A DNA stretch of 64,000 bases from Achromobacter marplatensis (GTDB lineage: Bacteria; Pseudomonadota; Gammaproteobacteria; Burkholderiales; Burkholderiaceae_B): positions 248,001 to 312,000 of the forward strand of contig NZ_NJIG01000001.1 in assembly GCF_002209535.1 (NCBI RefSeq), given 5' to 3'. Below are positions 25,805 through 34,058 of this stretch, piece by piece. Within the stretch, counting starts at the first letter, position 1. The number at the start of each line of letters is the position of its first letter. A program made the translations under genes and the position numbers. The notes under the pieces were generated by a model. That model did no database searches. It was not told where the DNA came from and saw nothing but the letters and a program-made list of their open reading frames with translations.

Positions 25805-26509
25805 ATGGCGTCTTCCAGTTCTCTTGAATTCCTTCCCGAACCCGGCGTCGATGTGCGCCAGTTGTTCATCCTGCTGCATGGCGTGGGCGGTTCGCCCGAA
25901 AACCTGCGGCCGATGGCCGAAGCGGTCCGCACGGCGTTTCCCACCGCGGCGGTCCTGGTGCCCGAAGGGTTCGAACCCTTTGACGGAGGCGCGGCAGGCC
26001 GGCAGTGGTTTTCGGTGCGTGGCGTGACCGAGGACAACCGCCCCGAACGCGTGGCGCAGGCCATGCCGCCCCTGGAAGCCTATGTGCGTGAAGCGCAGGC
26101 CCGCTTCAGCCTGCTGCAATCCGACACGGCGCTGGCCGGGTTTTCGCAAGGCGCCATCATGGCGCTGGAACTGGTGCAGGCCCACGACGGCATGGCCGGG
26201 CGCGTGATCGCGTTCTCCGGCCGCTACGCGCAACTGCCCAAGGCCGCGCCCCAATACACCACCATCCATCTGCTGCACGGCGCCGACGATCCCGTGATGA
26301 GCGCGGCGCACATCCAGGCCGCGCAGGCCCGGCTGGAAGAACTGCATGGCGATTCCACCATCGACATCGCCAGCCACGTCGGCCATGAACTGCATCCCGC
26401 ACTGATCCAGCGCGCCATCGTGCGCCTGCAGACCTGCGTGCCGCTGCGCGCCTGGGAAGCGGCCCTGGGCCTGAACCAGACGCCGCCGGACGGCGCCACG
26501 GTGCATTGA
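25805..26509 (+). CDS. Carboxylesterase, YpfH/phospholipase-like alpha/beta hydrolase
   Basis: A 234-residue serine hydrolase. The oxyanion-loop region is FILLHGVGGSPEN, the nucleophile Ser114 lies in LAGFSQGAIMAL, the acid in HGADDPVMSA and the His in SHVGHELHPALI. The family hydrolyses short acyl esters in the cytoplasm. GGAG 7 bp upstream favours ATG 25805 over 25784. The gene is divergent from the amino-acid permease. Confidence 0.9.
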   Translation: MASSSSLEFLPEPGVDVRQLFILLHGVGGSPENLRPMAEAVRTAFPTAAVLVPEGFEPFDGGAAGRQWFSVRGVTEDNRPERVAQAMPPLEAYVREAQARFSLLQSDTALAGFSQGAIMALELVQAHDGMAGRVIAFSGRYAQLPKAAPQYTTIHLLHGADDPVMSAAHIQAAQARLEELHGDSTIDIASHVGHELHPALIQRAIVRLQTCVPLRAWEAALGLNQTPPDGATVH

Positions 26510-26533
26510 CCCTGTTTCGCAGCTGAGGGCTGT

Positions 26534-27955
26534 TTACTTCTCCCAGCCGCCGCCCAGGGCCAGGAACACGGCGATCTGGTCGCTGCTGAGTTCGGCCTGC
26601 GAGGCGGCCAGCGCGCTTTCGTTGGTGGCCAGCGTGCGCTCGGCGTCAAGCACCGTCAGGTAGTCGGTCTTGCCGTACTGGAACAGCTGGCGTGCCTGCG
26701 ACGCGGCTTCGGCGCTTTGGTCGCGGGCGGCCCGCAACGAGGCGTCGCGGTCCAGTTGGCGGGCGTAGACGACCAGCGCGCTTTCCGTTTCGCGCAGCGC
26801 GTTCAGCACGGTGGCGTCAAAGCGCGCCACGGCGGCCTTGGTGTTGGCCTCGGCTTCGGCGATGCGGGCCTGCACGGCGCCCGTGTTCGGAATGGTCCAT
26901 GAGATCAGCGGACCCACGCTCCAGCCGAAGGTGCCGCGGTCGCCGAACATCGAGGCGGGGCCGCCCGATGCGCCCGACAAGCCCAGCGTGATCTTCGGAT
27001 ACAGGTCGGCGGTGGCGACGCCGATGCGCGCGGTGCTGGCGGCCAGCGTGCGTTCGGCCTGGCGGATGTCGGGGCGGCGGCGCAGCAGCGCGGCGCCATC
27101 GCCTACGGGGATGGTATCGGTCAGGCGCGGCGCCGCGGCGCATTGCAGCAGCGACGCCGGGATTTCATTCGGCGTCTGGCCCGTCAGTGCCGCCAGGCGG
27201 TACAGCGCGGTGCGCTGCTGCGACTGGAAGGGCGGCAGGTTGGCCTGCAATTGTTCCAGCTGGCTGCGCGCGCGGGTGACGTCCAGCGTGGTGCCGCGGC
27301 CGGCGCGCTGCAAGCGGCTGACGGCGTCCAGCGATTCCTTTTGCACCTGTACCGAGTGCTGGGCCGACGCCAGTTGCATGCCGGCGGCGCACATGTTGGC
27401 GTAGGCGCGCGCGGTCTCGGCCGCGACCGTGACGCGGGTGGCGTCGTAGGCGGCCTGGGCGGCTTGCGCGTCGCCGCTGGCGGCTTCGATGGCGCGGCGG
27501 ATCTGGCCGAACAGGTCCAGCTGATACGACACGCTGGCGCCTGTGGAGTACGACCAGCGGCTGGGCGGATTCACGCCCGGCTGCAGTTCCTGCAAGCCCG
27601 ATACGTGGCCGAAGGTGGGCGACGCGTTCACGCCGATCGTGGGTTGCTGCTGCGCCTGGGATTCCTGCACGGCGGCCTGCGCGCGTTCAAGGTTGGCGCT
27701 GGCCACGCGCAAGTCCGTATTCGCCGACAGCGCTTTCTCGACCAGGCCGTCCAGCACCGGGTCGTTGTACAGGCGCCACCAGTGGCCGGACACCGCTTCC
27801 TGCTGGAACACGCCGGCCTGCGCTTCAACGAAAGCGCCCTGGGCGGCCTGTCGCTGGACGACCGATCCGGCGGGCACCTGATAGTCAGGGCCTACGGTGG
27901 TGCATCCGGCCAGCGCAAGGGCCAGCATCAGCGGCAGGAAGTGTTTGGTGTTCAT
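26534..27955 (-). CDS. Outer-membrane efflux factor, NodT/OprM family lipoprotein
   Basis: A 473-residue TolC-like protein. The signal MNTKHFLPLMLALALAGCTT has a lipobox (LAGC) for outer-membrane anchoring; TVGPDYQVP is the usual start of the mature NodT family. Repeated coiled-coil halves (ANLERAQAAVQESQAQ, RLQRAGRGTTLDVTRARSQL) form the periplasmic tunnel. It is the last gene of the MarR-led efflux operon, 58 bp after the HlyD-type gene, and supplies the outer channel. Confidence 0.92.
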   Translation of the reverse strand: MNTKHFLPLMLALALAGCTTVGPDYQVPAGSVVQRQAAQGAFVEAQAGVFQQEAVSGHWWRLYNDPVLDGLVEKALSANTDLRVASANLERAQAAVQESQAQQQPTIGVNASPTFGHVSGLQELQPGVNPPSRWSYSTGASVSYQLDLFGQIRRAIEAASGDAQAAQAAYDATRVTVAAETARAYANMCAAGMQLASAQHSVQVQKESLDAVSRLQRAGRGTTLDVTRARSQLEQLQANLPPFQSQQRTALYRLAALTGQTPNEIPASLLQCAAAPRLTDTIPVGDGAALLRRRPDIRQAERTLAASTARIGVATADLYPKITLGLSGASGGPASMFGDRGTFGWSVGPLISWTIPNTGAVQARIAEAEANTKAAVARFDATVLNALRETESALVVYARQLDRDASLRAARDQSAEAASQARQLFQYGKTDYLTVLDAERTLATNESALAASQAELSSDQIAVFLALGGGWEK

Positions 27956-28013
27956 GGCAGGTACGGCTTGGCGTCGATAAGAGGGTTGAAAAACAGGGTT
28001 GCAGAAATGGGGT

Positions 28014-28931
28014 TCAAGACGGCTGGCGCGTGTCGGCCGAAGCCGCTTGCGCGGGCTTGGGGTCGACCGACACGGTGGCGGTCTGGCCAGCGACCAGGCG
28101 CACGCCGTCAGGCACGTCGTCGATCTTCACGCGCACCGGGATGCGTTGCGCCAGGCGAACCCAGTTGAACGTGGGGTTCACGTTGGGCAGCAGGTTGGCG
28201 CCCGTGCTGCGGTCGCGGTCGGCGATGCCCATGGCGATGCTTTCCACGTGGCCGCGGATGCGGCGCGAATCGCCCATCAACGTCACCGTGACGGGGTCGC
28301 CTTCGTGGATGCCGGGCAGCTTGGTTTCTTCGAAATAGCCTTCCACGTAGAAGGAACCCGCGTCCACCAGCGCCATCACGCCGCGGCCGGCTGAGGCATA
28401 GGACCCGGCGCGCAGGTCCAGATTGGTGACGCGCCCATCGCTGGCGGCCAGCACGCGGCTGCGTTCCAGGTTCAGGCGGGCGGTGTTCAGCTGCACTTCG
28501 GCCTGGGCCAGCGCGGCTTCGGTCTGCTGCACCTTGGTCTGGCTTTGCTCGACGGCTTCGGCCGCCACCAGTTGGCCCAGCGATCGGTTGCGTTTGGCGT
28601 CGCGCAGCGCTTGGTCATGGGCGACCTGCTGCGAACGCACCGAGGCCTGGGCCTGGTCGAAGGCCAGCTGGAACCGCGCGCGGTCGATTTCAAACAGCAG
28701 GTCGCCGGCCTTCACGTCCTGGTTGTCATGCACGGGCACGCTCGTCACCAGGCCGGAGACGTCGGGCGCCACCTGGACCACATAGGCCTTGACGCGGCCG
28801 TCCCGCGTCCAGGGTTCGACTTCATAGTGCACCCAGAGCTGCCAGCCGGCGTAAGCGGCGGCGGCGACGACGACGGCCGTCACCGCGAACTTGCCGATAG
28901 CAGCAGGGCGAAGGGCATTGGGGAGTTTCAT
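28014..28931 (-). CDS. HlyD/AaeA-type membrane fusion protein
   Basis: A 305-residue periplasmic adaptor. One N-terminal helix (FAVTAVVVAAAAYAGWQLWV) anchors it; then the lipoyl half AYVVQVAPDVSGLVTSVPVH, a coiled-coil hairpin (QASVRSQQVAHDQALRDAKR and further) and the beta-barrel with FYVEGYFEETKLPGI. It links the FUSC pump to the outer-membrane factor. ATG 28931 lies 2 bp after the DUF1656 gene; the upstream extension of the frame is out of family. Confidence 0.93.
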   Translation of the reverse strand: MKLPNALRPAAIGKFAVTAVVVAAAAYAGWQLWVHYEVEPWTRDGRVKAYVVQVAPDVSGLVTSVPVHDNQDVKAGDLLFEIDRARFQLAFDQAQASVRSQQVAHDQALRDAKRNRSLGQLVAAEAVEQSQTKVQQTEAALAQAEVQLNTARLNLERSRVLAASDGRVTNLDLRAGSYASAGRGVMALVDAGSFYVEGYFEETKLPGIHEGDPVTVTLMGDSRRIRGHVESIAMGIADRDRSTGANLLPNVNPTFNWVRLAQRIPVRVKIDDVPDGVRLVAGQTATVSVDPKPAQAASADTRQPS

Positions 28932-28933
28932 AC

Positions 28934-29146
28934 CTATCTCTGGAGAAAATAAGGGGATATCAGGGAGACGCCATACAGCAGCACCACGAACAGCGCCAGA
29001 TCGAATAGCGCGGGGTGCCACACCAGGCGGTACAGGCCGACCCGGGCCAGCACGCGGCGCACGGCCCAGGCAACGCCCAGGGTGACCATGCCCAGCACCA
29101 GCAGCCAGGGGAAATAAATGCCGTAAAGATTGAATTCGCCGATCAT
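28934..29146 (-). CDS. DUF1656 (AaeX-like) small membrane protein
   Basis: A 70-residue protein with two hydrophobic helices (FPWLLVLGMVTLGVAWAV and PALFDLALFVVLLYGVSLIS) and the family start GEFNLYGIYFP. In E. coli the homologue AaeX is encoded next to AaeA/AaeB; its role is not defined. Here its ATG overlaps the stop of the FUSC gene (ATGA) and it ends 2 bp before the HlyD-type gene, so translation is coupled. Confidence 0.92.
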   Translation of the reverse strand: MIGEFNLYGIYFPWLLVLGMVTLGVAWAVRRVLARVGLYRLVWHPALFDLALFVVLLYGVSLISPYFLQR

Positions 29147-31206
29147 GATGCGTGGCCCTCCAGCGTGGGATGGGCGGGTTGGTAGTCGGGCGCGTCGGGG
29201 AAGAAGGCGCGGCGGATGCCCACCAACGCCACCACGGCGCGGTCCCGGGCGGCCAGGCCTTGCGGCGTGGCGGCCACGCTGGACAACGCGCGGTCAATCT
29301 GCGCCAGGAATTCCGGCGTCTTCTCGCCGATGCGCCACGACGAACGGGCGCGGAAGAATTGGGCCAGGCTGTTCAGCACGGGCTGGATCGTGGGCTCGGC
29401 CATCGGCAGATGGCGGCGGGCGTGCTGCAGTTCCGTGATGTCGCGGCCCACGCGCAGGTCTTTCAACGCGTCCGCAGCGACCAGGTCGTCAGGGCGCTTG
29501 GCCAGCGCCAGTCGCGGCTGCAAGAGGCCGATGCGGTCCAGCATGCGGGCGGCGTACGTATGGCGCGACTGGGCGCGGGGCGAACTCGCCAGCGTCGCCA
29601 GTTCCTTCCAGTTGGCGGCCTGGATGCGGCGAGCGCTCCAGTCGGCGCTGACCGTACGGAAGATGGCTGCGATGATCGCGGCGGTGGCCACGCCCATGCA
29701 CTGCGCGACTTGCGTGTCGATGAAGGACACGACGTCCGCGGTGTTGGTGTCTTGCAGCGCCATCGTGCCCAGGAAGCCGAACAGCATGGCCATGGCCTTG
29801 CCGGCGCTGGCGGGGCGCGCGATGAAGATGCCCAGGATGAAGGCCGTGGGCAGCATCGCCAGGGCCAGCATTTCGAACGAATGGATGGCGGGCATGATGC
29901 CCAGCAGGTACAGCGCCGACACGGGGATCGAATACACCGTATAGGTCAGGAACTGCATGATGCCGGGCACGGGATTGTCTTGCGAGGCAAAGAAGCAGCT
30001 GAAGATTGCGGCCATCAGTGCGGCGGTGGCGCCGTTGCTCCAGGCTGTGCCGATCCAGAACGCGCAGCACACCGAAATGGCCACGCCTGCGGCCAGCGCC
30101 GACAGCAGCGCCATGCCGTGGTCGCGGTGCAGCGCCGCGTTGGGATCACGGGCGCCGCGGGAGGGGCGCATCGGCGAACGCAGTGGAGCGCCCTGCAGGC
30201 CCGCGCGGATTTCGCGGCGCAGGGCCAGGCATTCGTCATAGGTGTCGATCAGTTCGCGCAGCCGCGTCATCAGGCTGGCCAGCAAGGCGTCGCGCCACGT
30301 AGAGTGGCTGTCGATGGCGGGCGTCAGCGTCGTGACGGCGGCGCGCAATTGCACGGCGGTCTCGTGCGACGCCTGGGCGCCGGCGTTGATCCATTCGGAG
30401 ATGTCGTGCAGCAGCGCGGACACGGGTTCGGGCAGCGGCTGGTCGTTGGCCTGCAAGGCGCGCAGGCGGTCCTCCACGGCGGACACCGCCGGCGTCAGCG
30501 CCGAGATCTGGTCCTGCATGGCGCGCACGGCGCCGGAGGTCCAGCGCAGGTTGCTGGTATCGAACGGCACGTGCGTGGACAAGAGACGCAGTTGCGTGAT
30601 GTCGTTGGCCAGCACGCGGCGGTCGCGGTCGCGCTGTTCGGCATTCTGGCCGCTGAGCGTGTCGTGCATCCAGTTGCGGGCGTCCCGCACGGCCTTGTCC
30701 AATTGCAGTGTCAGTGCGGGCGCCAGGCCCCGGGGCAGAACGATGCTGTGGATCAGCGTGGCGCAGACGATGCCCAGGCTGATCTCTTCGACGCGGGCAA
30801 GCGCGGTGTCGAATACCAGCGACGGGTCCGTCACGCTGGGAAAGCCGATCATCGCTGCGGTGTAGCCGGCCAGCATGAAGAGGTACGACCGCGGCGTGCG
30901 GTCCAGCACCGACATGTACAGGCAGGCGCCCACCCACAGCACCATCGCCGCCGTCATGACGACAGGCGAATTCGACAGCCGCGGCACCATGTAGACGGTG
31001 GCGGCCGACCCGATGAAGGTGCCGACCAGGCGGTACAGCGCTTTGGAGCGCACGGCGCCCGACCAGGGCTGCGCCACGACATAGGCGGTGGTCATTGCCC
31101 AGAACGGACGCGGCAAACCAATGCTGTAGGCCAGATAAAGCGCCATGATGGCGCTTAGGTAGCTCTTGAGCGAAAAGATGGTTTCGCGGACGTTCGGCAG
31201 TTTCAC
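29143..31206 (-). CDS. FUSC/AaeB-family efflux transporter
   Basis: A 687-residue inner-membrane pump with two blocks of about five or six helices separated by a cytoplasmic domain. Conserved parts include FSLKSYLSAIMALYLAYSIG at the start and PFWAMTTAYVVAQPWSGAVR. AaeB-type FUSC proteins export aromatic carboxylic acids such as p-hydroxybenzoate. The start codon is GTG, overlapping the marR stop by 4 bases (GTGA). Operon order is MarR, FUSC, DUF1656, HlyD, outer-membrane factor. Confidence 0.92.
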   Translation of the reverse strand: MKLPNVRETIFSLKSYLSAIMALYLAYSIGLPRPFWAMTTAYVVAQPWSGAVRSKALYRLVGTFIGSAATVYMVPRLSNSPVVMTAAMVLWVGACLYMSVLDRTPRSYLFMLAGYTAAMIGFPSVTDPSLVFDTALARVEEISLGIVCATLIHSIVLPRGLAPALTLQLDKAVRDARNWMHDTLSGQNAEQRDRDRRVLANDITQLRLLSTHVPFDTSNLRWTSGAVRAMQDQISALTPAVSAVEDRLRALQANDQPLPEPVSALLHDISEWINAGAQASHETAVQLRAAVTTLTPAIDSHSTWRDALLASLMTRLRELIDTYDECLALRREIRAGLQGAPLRSPMRPSRGARDPNAALHRDHGMALLSALAAGVAISVCCAFWIGTAWSNGATAALMAAIFSCFFASQDNPVPGIMQFLTYTVYSIPVSALYLLGIMPAIHSFEMLALAMLPTAFILGIFIARPASAGKAMAMLFGFLGTMALQDTNTADVVSFIDTQVAQCMGVATAAIIAAIFRTVSADWSARRIQAANWKELATLASSPRAQSRHTYAARMLDRIGLLQPRLALAKRPDDLVAADALKDLRVGRDITELQHARRHLPMAEPTIQPVLNSLAQFFRARSSWRIGEKTPEFLAQIDRALSSVAATPQGLAARDRAVVALVGIRRAFFPDAPDYQPAHPTLEGHAS

Positions 31207-31679
31207 GATTGATCGTCCTGGGCGGGTGTTCCGGTGGCGCCTCGGCCCAGCGACACCTTCAAGGCGTCGAAGACGCGCAGGCAGGCTTGCAGGTCGGCTT
31301 CGCTGACGCCTTGGAACAGGCGGCGGCGCAGTTCCACCAGCACGTCTTCGACCTGCGCGCGCAGCGCATGGCCGGCCTCCGTCAGGTGCAGCGTCTTGGC
31401 GCGGCGATCATGGGCGTCTTCGCGGCGTTCCATCAGGCCGGCGGCGACCAGTTGATCCAGCACGCGTACCAGCGACGGGCCTTCGACGCCCAGCGCTTCG
31501 GCCAGCGCGCCTTGGCGCACGCCGTCGCCCAGGCGGCCCGCCAGGATGACGGGCCAGGCCGTGGCTTGCGACAGGCCGTAGTCGGCCAGCGCCTTGTCGG
31601 CAGCGCCGCGATAAGCGCGTGACAGCACCATCAGGTTTGCGGTGGTAGCCATGAGTTGGGAGTCGGAAGGTGAGTTCAT
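31203..31679 (-). CDS. MarR-family transcriptional regulator
   Basis: A 158-residue winged-HTH protein: LSQATAWPVILAGRLGDGVR, then QGALAEALGVEGPSLVRVLD (recognition helix) and the wing MERREDAHDRRAKTLHLTEA. It heads the aromatic-acid-type efflux operon and most likely represses it until an aromatic ligand binds. An inverted repeat beginning 3 bp upstream of the ATG supports autoregulation. A downstream ATG (31652) is an alternative start that would free the repeat. Confidence 0.92.
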   Translation of the reverse strand: MNSPSDSQLMATTANLMVLSRAYRGAADKALADYGLSQATAWPVILAGRLGDGVRQGALAEALGVEGPSLVRVLDQLVAAGLMERREDAHDRRAKTLHLTEAGHALRAQVEDVLVELRRRLFQGVSEADLQACLRVFDALKVSLGRGATGTPAQDDQS

Positions 31680-31681
31680 GG

Positions 31682-31713
31682 AATAGATTGTATCCTATCT
31701 ATTAGCTTACTAA
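31682..31713. promoter_or_regulatory. Candidate MarR operator(s)
   Basis: AATAGAT (31682-31688) and ATCTATT (31697-31703) form a perfect inverted repeat with an 8-bp spacer, and TTAG-CTTA-CTAA at 31702-31713 is a second, overlapping palindrome. They lie directly before the marR gene in an AT-rich stretch unlike the surroundings. Binding here would block the whole efflux operon. Confidence 0.55.
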
Positions 31714-31768
31714 TAATTGAAAATGGCGAATATTCCCATTGATTTTTTCAATTGGCTAGATAGGAGCG

Positions 31769-31792
31769 CGGTTTTCCATCAGTGGAAAACCG
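31769..31792. terminator. Perfect 10-bp hairpin downstream of queD
   Basis: CGGTTTTCCA (31769-31778) and TGGAAAACCG (31783-31792) pair perfectly around TCAG. It is 75 bp beyond the queD stop and before the marR promoter region, so termination of queE-queD transcripts is plausible. No T-run follows, leaving an operator or attenuator role possible. Confidence 0.4.
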
Positions 31793-31866
31793 GGGACGGT
31801 GAGCGCAGGGGGAGGGCTAGCGGGGATAGGCCTGAAGGGCATGGCCCTCCGAACGCCGGCCTTCCC

Positions 31867-32310
31867 TCAACCGTTGCAGTCGGCCCAGCAGTTGGGCGTT
31901 TCGTACAGGCGCACGCGGGTCAGGCGCAGGTCGGCGCCGTAGTGGCCGTGGTATTGCGGCGCCAGGGTGTCGAAGACGATCTGGGCCAGGTTCTCGGCGG
32001 TGGGAATGCGGTCCAGCACCACGGTCTTGTGGCCGGGCAAGCTGTCCAGGAAGCCGCGCACGGCGGCGTCGCCTTCATAGACCAGGAATGCATGGTCCCA
32101 GACGTCCACGATATGGGTCTTGGCGATGTGCTTGATTTCGGAGAAATCCATCAGCATGCCGTTGTCGGATTCGCCGGGGGCCTGCACCACGTCGCCCGTC
32201 AGGGTGATTTCCAGCACATAGCGGTGGCCATGCAGGTTGCGGCACTGGCTGCGGTGATCGGGAATGCGGTGGCCGGCGTCGAATTCCAGCCTGCGGGTCA
32301 CGGAAATCAT
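31867..32310 (-). CDS. queD: 6-carboxy-tetrahydropterin synthase QueD
   Basis: A 147-residue PTPS-family enzyme. Zinc ligands His14 (FDAGHRIP), His27 and His29 (NLHGHRY) and the catalytic Cys23 (SQCRNLH) are all present; DFSEIKHIAKTHIVDVWDHAFL and the terminal glutamate region RLYETPNCWADC also fit. It makes 6-carboxy-tetrahydropterin from dihydroneopterin triphosphate in the queuosine (tRNA wobble base) pathway. It follows queE by 28 bp on the same strand. Confidence 0.94.
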   Translation of the reverse strand: MISVTRRLEFDAGHRIPDHRSQCRNLHGHRYVLEITLTGDVVQAPGESDNGMLMDFSEIKHIAKTHIVDVWDHAFLVYEGDAAVRGFLDSLPGHKTVVLDRIPTAENLAQIVFDTLAPQYHGHYGADLRLTRVRLYETPNCWADCNG

Positions 32311-32338
32311 CGCGTGCTCCGCAAGGCGTCGGGGTAAA

Positions 32339-32971
32339 TCATGGAATGCCTATGTATTTGTGGGTCTGCAAACTAAGCCGCCATTGCGGGTGCTGCATAC
32401 AGTACTGGACGGCTTGTTCGGTGTTGGCCACGCGAGCCGGGCCGTCCATGGGTTGCAGGAAGAAATGCTCGAAATCCAGATGCGCGAAGGTTTCGGGCAG
32501 CGCATTCGATTGCGGGTAGACCAGCTTCAATTCGTCGCCGCGTTCGATGACGATGGGCGCGGTGCCCTTGGGGCTGACGCAGATCCAGTCGATGCCGGCC
32601 GGCGGCTTGACGGTGCCGTTGGTCTCGATCGCCACGGTGAAGCCGCGGGCATGGATGGCCGTCAGCAGCGCCGCGTCCAGCTGTAGGAGGGGTTCGCCGC
32701 CGGTAAAGACCACATAGCGGTCTTCCGTGCCGGCGCCCCACGAGGCAGCGATGGCGTCGGCCAGCAGATCCGCCGTGGCGAACTTGCCGCCGCCTTCGCC
32801 GTCGGTGCCGATGAAGTCGGTGTCGCAGAAGGTGCAGGCGGCGCTGGCGCGGTCGCTTTCGCGGCCCGTCCAGAGATTACAGCCTGCAAACCGGCAAAAT
32901 ACCGCCGCGCGGCCTGCGTGGGCGCCTTCGCCTTGCAGGGTCTTGAAGATTTCTTTGGCGGAGTAGGTCAT
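32339..32971 (-). CDS. queE: 7-carboxy-7-deazaguanine synthase QueE
   Basis: A 210-residue radical SAM enzyme. The [4Fe-4S] cysteines are Cys31, Cys46 and Cys49, a C-x14-C-x2-C spacing known from Burkholderia-type QueE rather than the usual Cx3Cx2C; the SAM-binding GGEPLLQ motif follows (VVFTGGEPLLQ). It rearranges 6-carboxy-tetrahydropterin to 7-carboxy-7-deazaguanine for queuosine. It is upstream of queD; queC is not in the window. Confidence 0.94.
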   Translation of the reverse strand: MTYSAKEIFKTLQGEGAHAGRAAVFCRFAGCNLWTGRESDRASAACTFCDTDFIGTDGEGGGKFATADLLADAIAASWGAGTEDRYVVFTGGEPLLQLDAALLTAIHARGFTVAIETNGTVKPPAGIDWICVSPKGTAPIVIERGDELKLVYPQSNALPETFAHLDFEHFFLQPMDGPARVANTEQAVQYCMQHPQWRLSLQTHKYIGIP

Positions 32972-33099
32972 AAGGGGTAATGGCGGGTGCGGGTGGCCGG
33001 ACGCCGTAAATAGTCGAGCAAAAGCGCGCTATTTTACTTCCAGCGGCGCCGGCGCGCCGAAAGACCCCGCGCGGCGCCGGCTTTGGGGGTGAACCCCCT

Positions 33100-33405
33100 T
33101 TATTCGAAGACGGGGCGGAAGAAGCTGCGTTCGTAGCTGACGATACAGCGCGTTTGCACGGCATAGGCGTAGGCCTGCTGGCAATCGGCGTCTTTCAGCG
33201 AGTCCTGGCGGTAGGTTTCGTAGGCGGCCAGGCTGGGGAAGGAAAACAGCGCCAGCGCGATGTTGTTCGCGCCCTCCGAGGGCAGGAAGTAGCCGTGGTG
33301 CGTGCCGCCGAACCGCTCGACCAGCGGAATCCACATCTTCGCGTAGGTTTCGAACTCGGCGATCGCATTGGCGTCGATGACGTAGCGCAAATAGCAGGTG
33401 ATCAT
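33100..33405 (-). CDS. NIPSNAP-family protein
   Basis: A 101-residue ferredoxin-like-fold protein: MITCYLRYVIDANAIAEFET at the start, WIPLVERFGGTHHGYFLPSE in the middle and YERSFFRPVFE at the end, as in bacterial NIPSNAP proteins. The biochemical role of these small proteins is unknown. It is divergent from arfB, and two runs of eight G lie directly upstream of its start. Confidence 0.87.
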   Translation of the reverse strand: MITCYLRYVIDANAIAEFETYAKMWIPLVERFGGTHHGYFLPSEGANNIALALFSFPSLAAYETYRQDSLKDADCQQAYAYAVQTRCIVSYERSFFRPVFE

Positions 33406-33426
33406 GGGGAAAGGGGCCTGGGCGGT

Positions 33427-33447
33427 GGGGGGGGCGGATGGGGGGGG
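33427..33447. repeat. Two G8 homopolymer tracts upstream of the NIPSNAP gene
   Basis: Runs of eight G occupy 33427-33434 and 33440-33447, separated by CGGAT. On the transcribed strand of the leftward gene they are C tracts 22-42 bp before its ATG, in the promoter or leader. Such tracts slip in replication and could vary promoter spacing. Confidence 0.7.
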
Positions 33448-33553
33448 CCTGCGTGCAGGGCCGGCGCATTGTAGCGACGCGCATGGCCGTCAATCAACGG
33501 ATCCGCGCGCGCCGCGTCGCCGGCGCCTGCCTGATCTTGTAGACTCCCGGCCT

Positions 33554-33970
33554 ATGTTCCACATCCAAGATTCCCTTTATCTGGACGAGCGCGACCTGAC
33601 GTTCACCATGATCCGCGCCCAAGGCGCGGGCGGTCAGAACGTCAACAAGGTCTCCAGCGCCGTCCATCTGCGCTTTGACGTCCGTGCGTCGGGCCTGCCG
33701 CCCGAGGTCCAGGACGCCGTCTGCGCCGTCAGCGACCACCGCATCTCGAAAGAGGGCGTGATCGTCATCAAGTCGCAATCCTTCCGCAGCCAGGAAAAGA
33801 ACCGGGTTGAGGCCATCGAACGCCTGCTCGGCATACTGCGGTCCGCCCTTGAGGTGGACAAGCCGCGCCGCGCGACCAAGCCGACGCGGTCGTCCCAGCG
33901 CCGCCGGGTGCAGCGCAAGGTCCAGCACGGCGAGGTCAAGCGCCTGCGCGGGCGCGTGCAGGGCGACTGA
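33554..33970 (+). CDS. arfB: Alternative ribosome-rescue factor ArfB (peptidyl-tRNA hydrolase)
   Basis: A 138-residue class I release-factor-like protein. The catalytic GGQ (residues 26-28) lies in TMIRAQGAGGQNVNKVSSAV, and a Lys/Arg-rich C-terminal tail (RATKPTRSSQRRRVQRKVQ) enters the mRNA channel of stalled ribosomes, as in ArfB/YaeJ. It hydrolyses peptidyl-tRNA on ribosomes without a stop codon. ATG 33554 begins the conserved part; an upstream frame extension is not similar to the family. Confidence 0.94.
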   Translation: MFHIQDSLYLDERDLTFTMIRAQGAGGQNVNKVSSAVHLRFDVRASGLPPEVQDAVCAVSDHRISKEGVIVIKSQSFRSQEKNRVEAIERLLGILRSALEVDKPRRATKPTRSSQRRRVQRKVQHGEVKRLRGRVQGD

Positions 33971-34008
33971 GGCCGGCCAATAGCCCCATGCGCCACAGGG
34001 GCATGACT

Positions 34009-34053
34009 ATATATCGGACAACAACGATATATGATTCGATAAATTGCGATATA
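34009..34053. promoter_or_regulatory. Candidate operator of the ArsR-type regulator
   Basis: ATATATCG (34009-34016) and CGATATAT (34025-34032) form a perfect inverted repeat with an 8-bp spacer, and a further half-site CGATATA lies at 34047-34053, just before the ArsR-type start codon. This AT-rich block stands out from its GC-rich surroundings. Autoregulation of the regulator and the downstream reductase gene is the likely purpose. Confidence 0.6.
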
Positions 34054-34058
34054 CAAAT

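Noticed and set aside
29152-31158. A 668-codon open frame opposite the FUSC gene
   Set aside because: Antisense shadow: its composition (His, Gln, Gly, Arg) is not protein-like and the FUSC protein on the other strand has clear family sequence and operon coupling.
32972-33100. preQ1 riboswitch in front of queE
   Set aside because: No preQ1 aptamer-like pseudoknot or A-rich tail was seen in the leader; the region is short and has no conserved loop.
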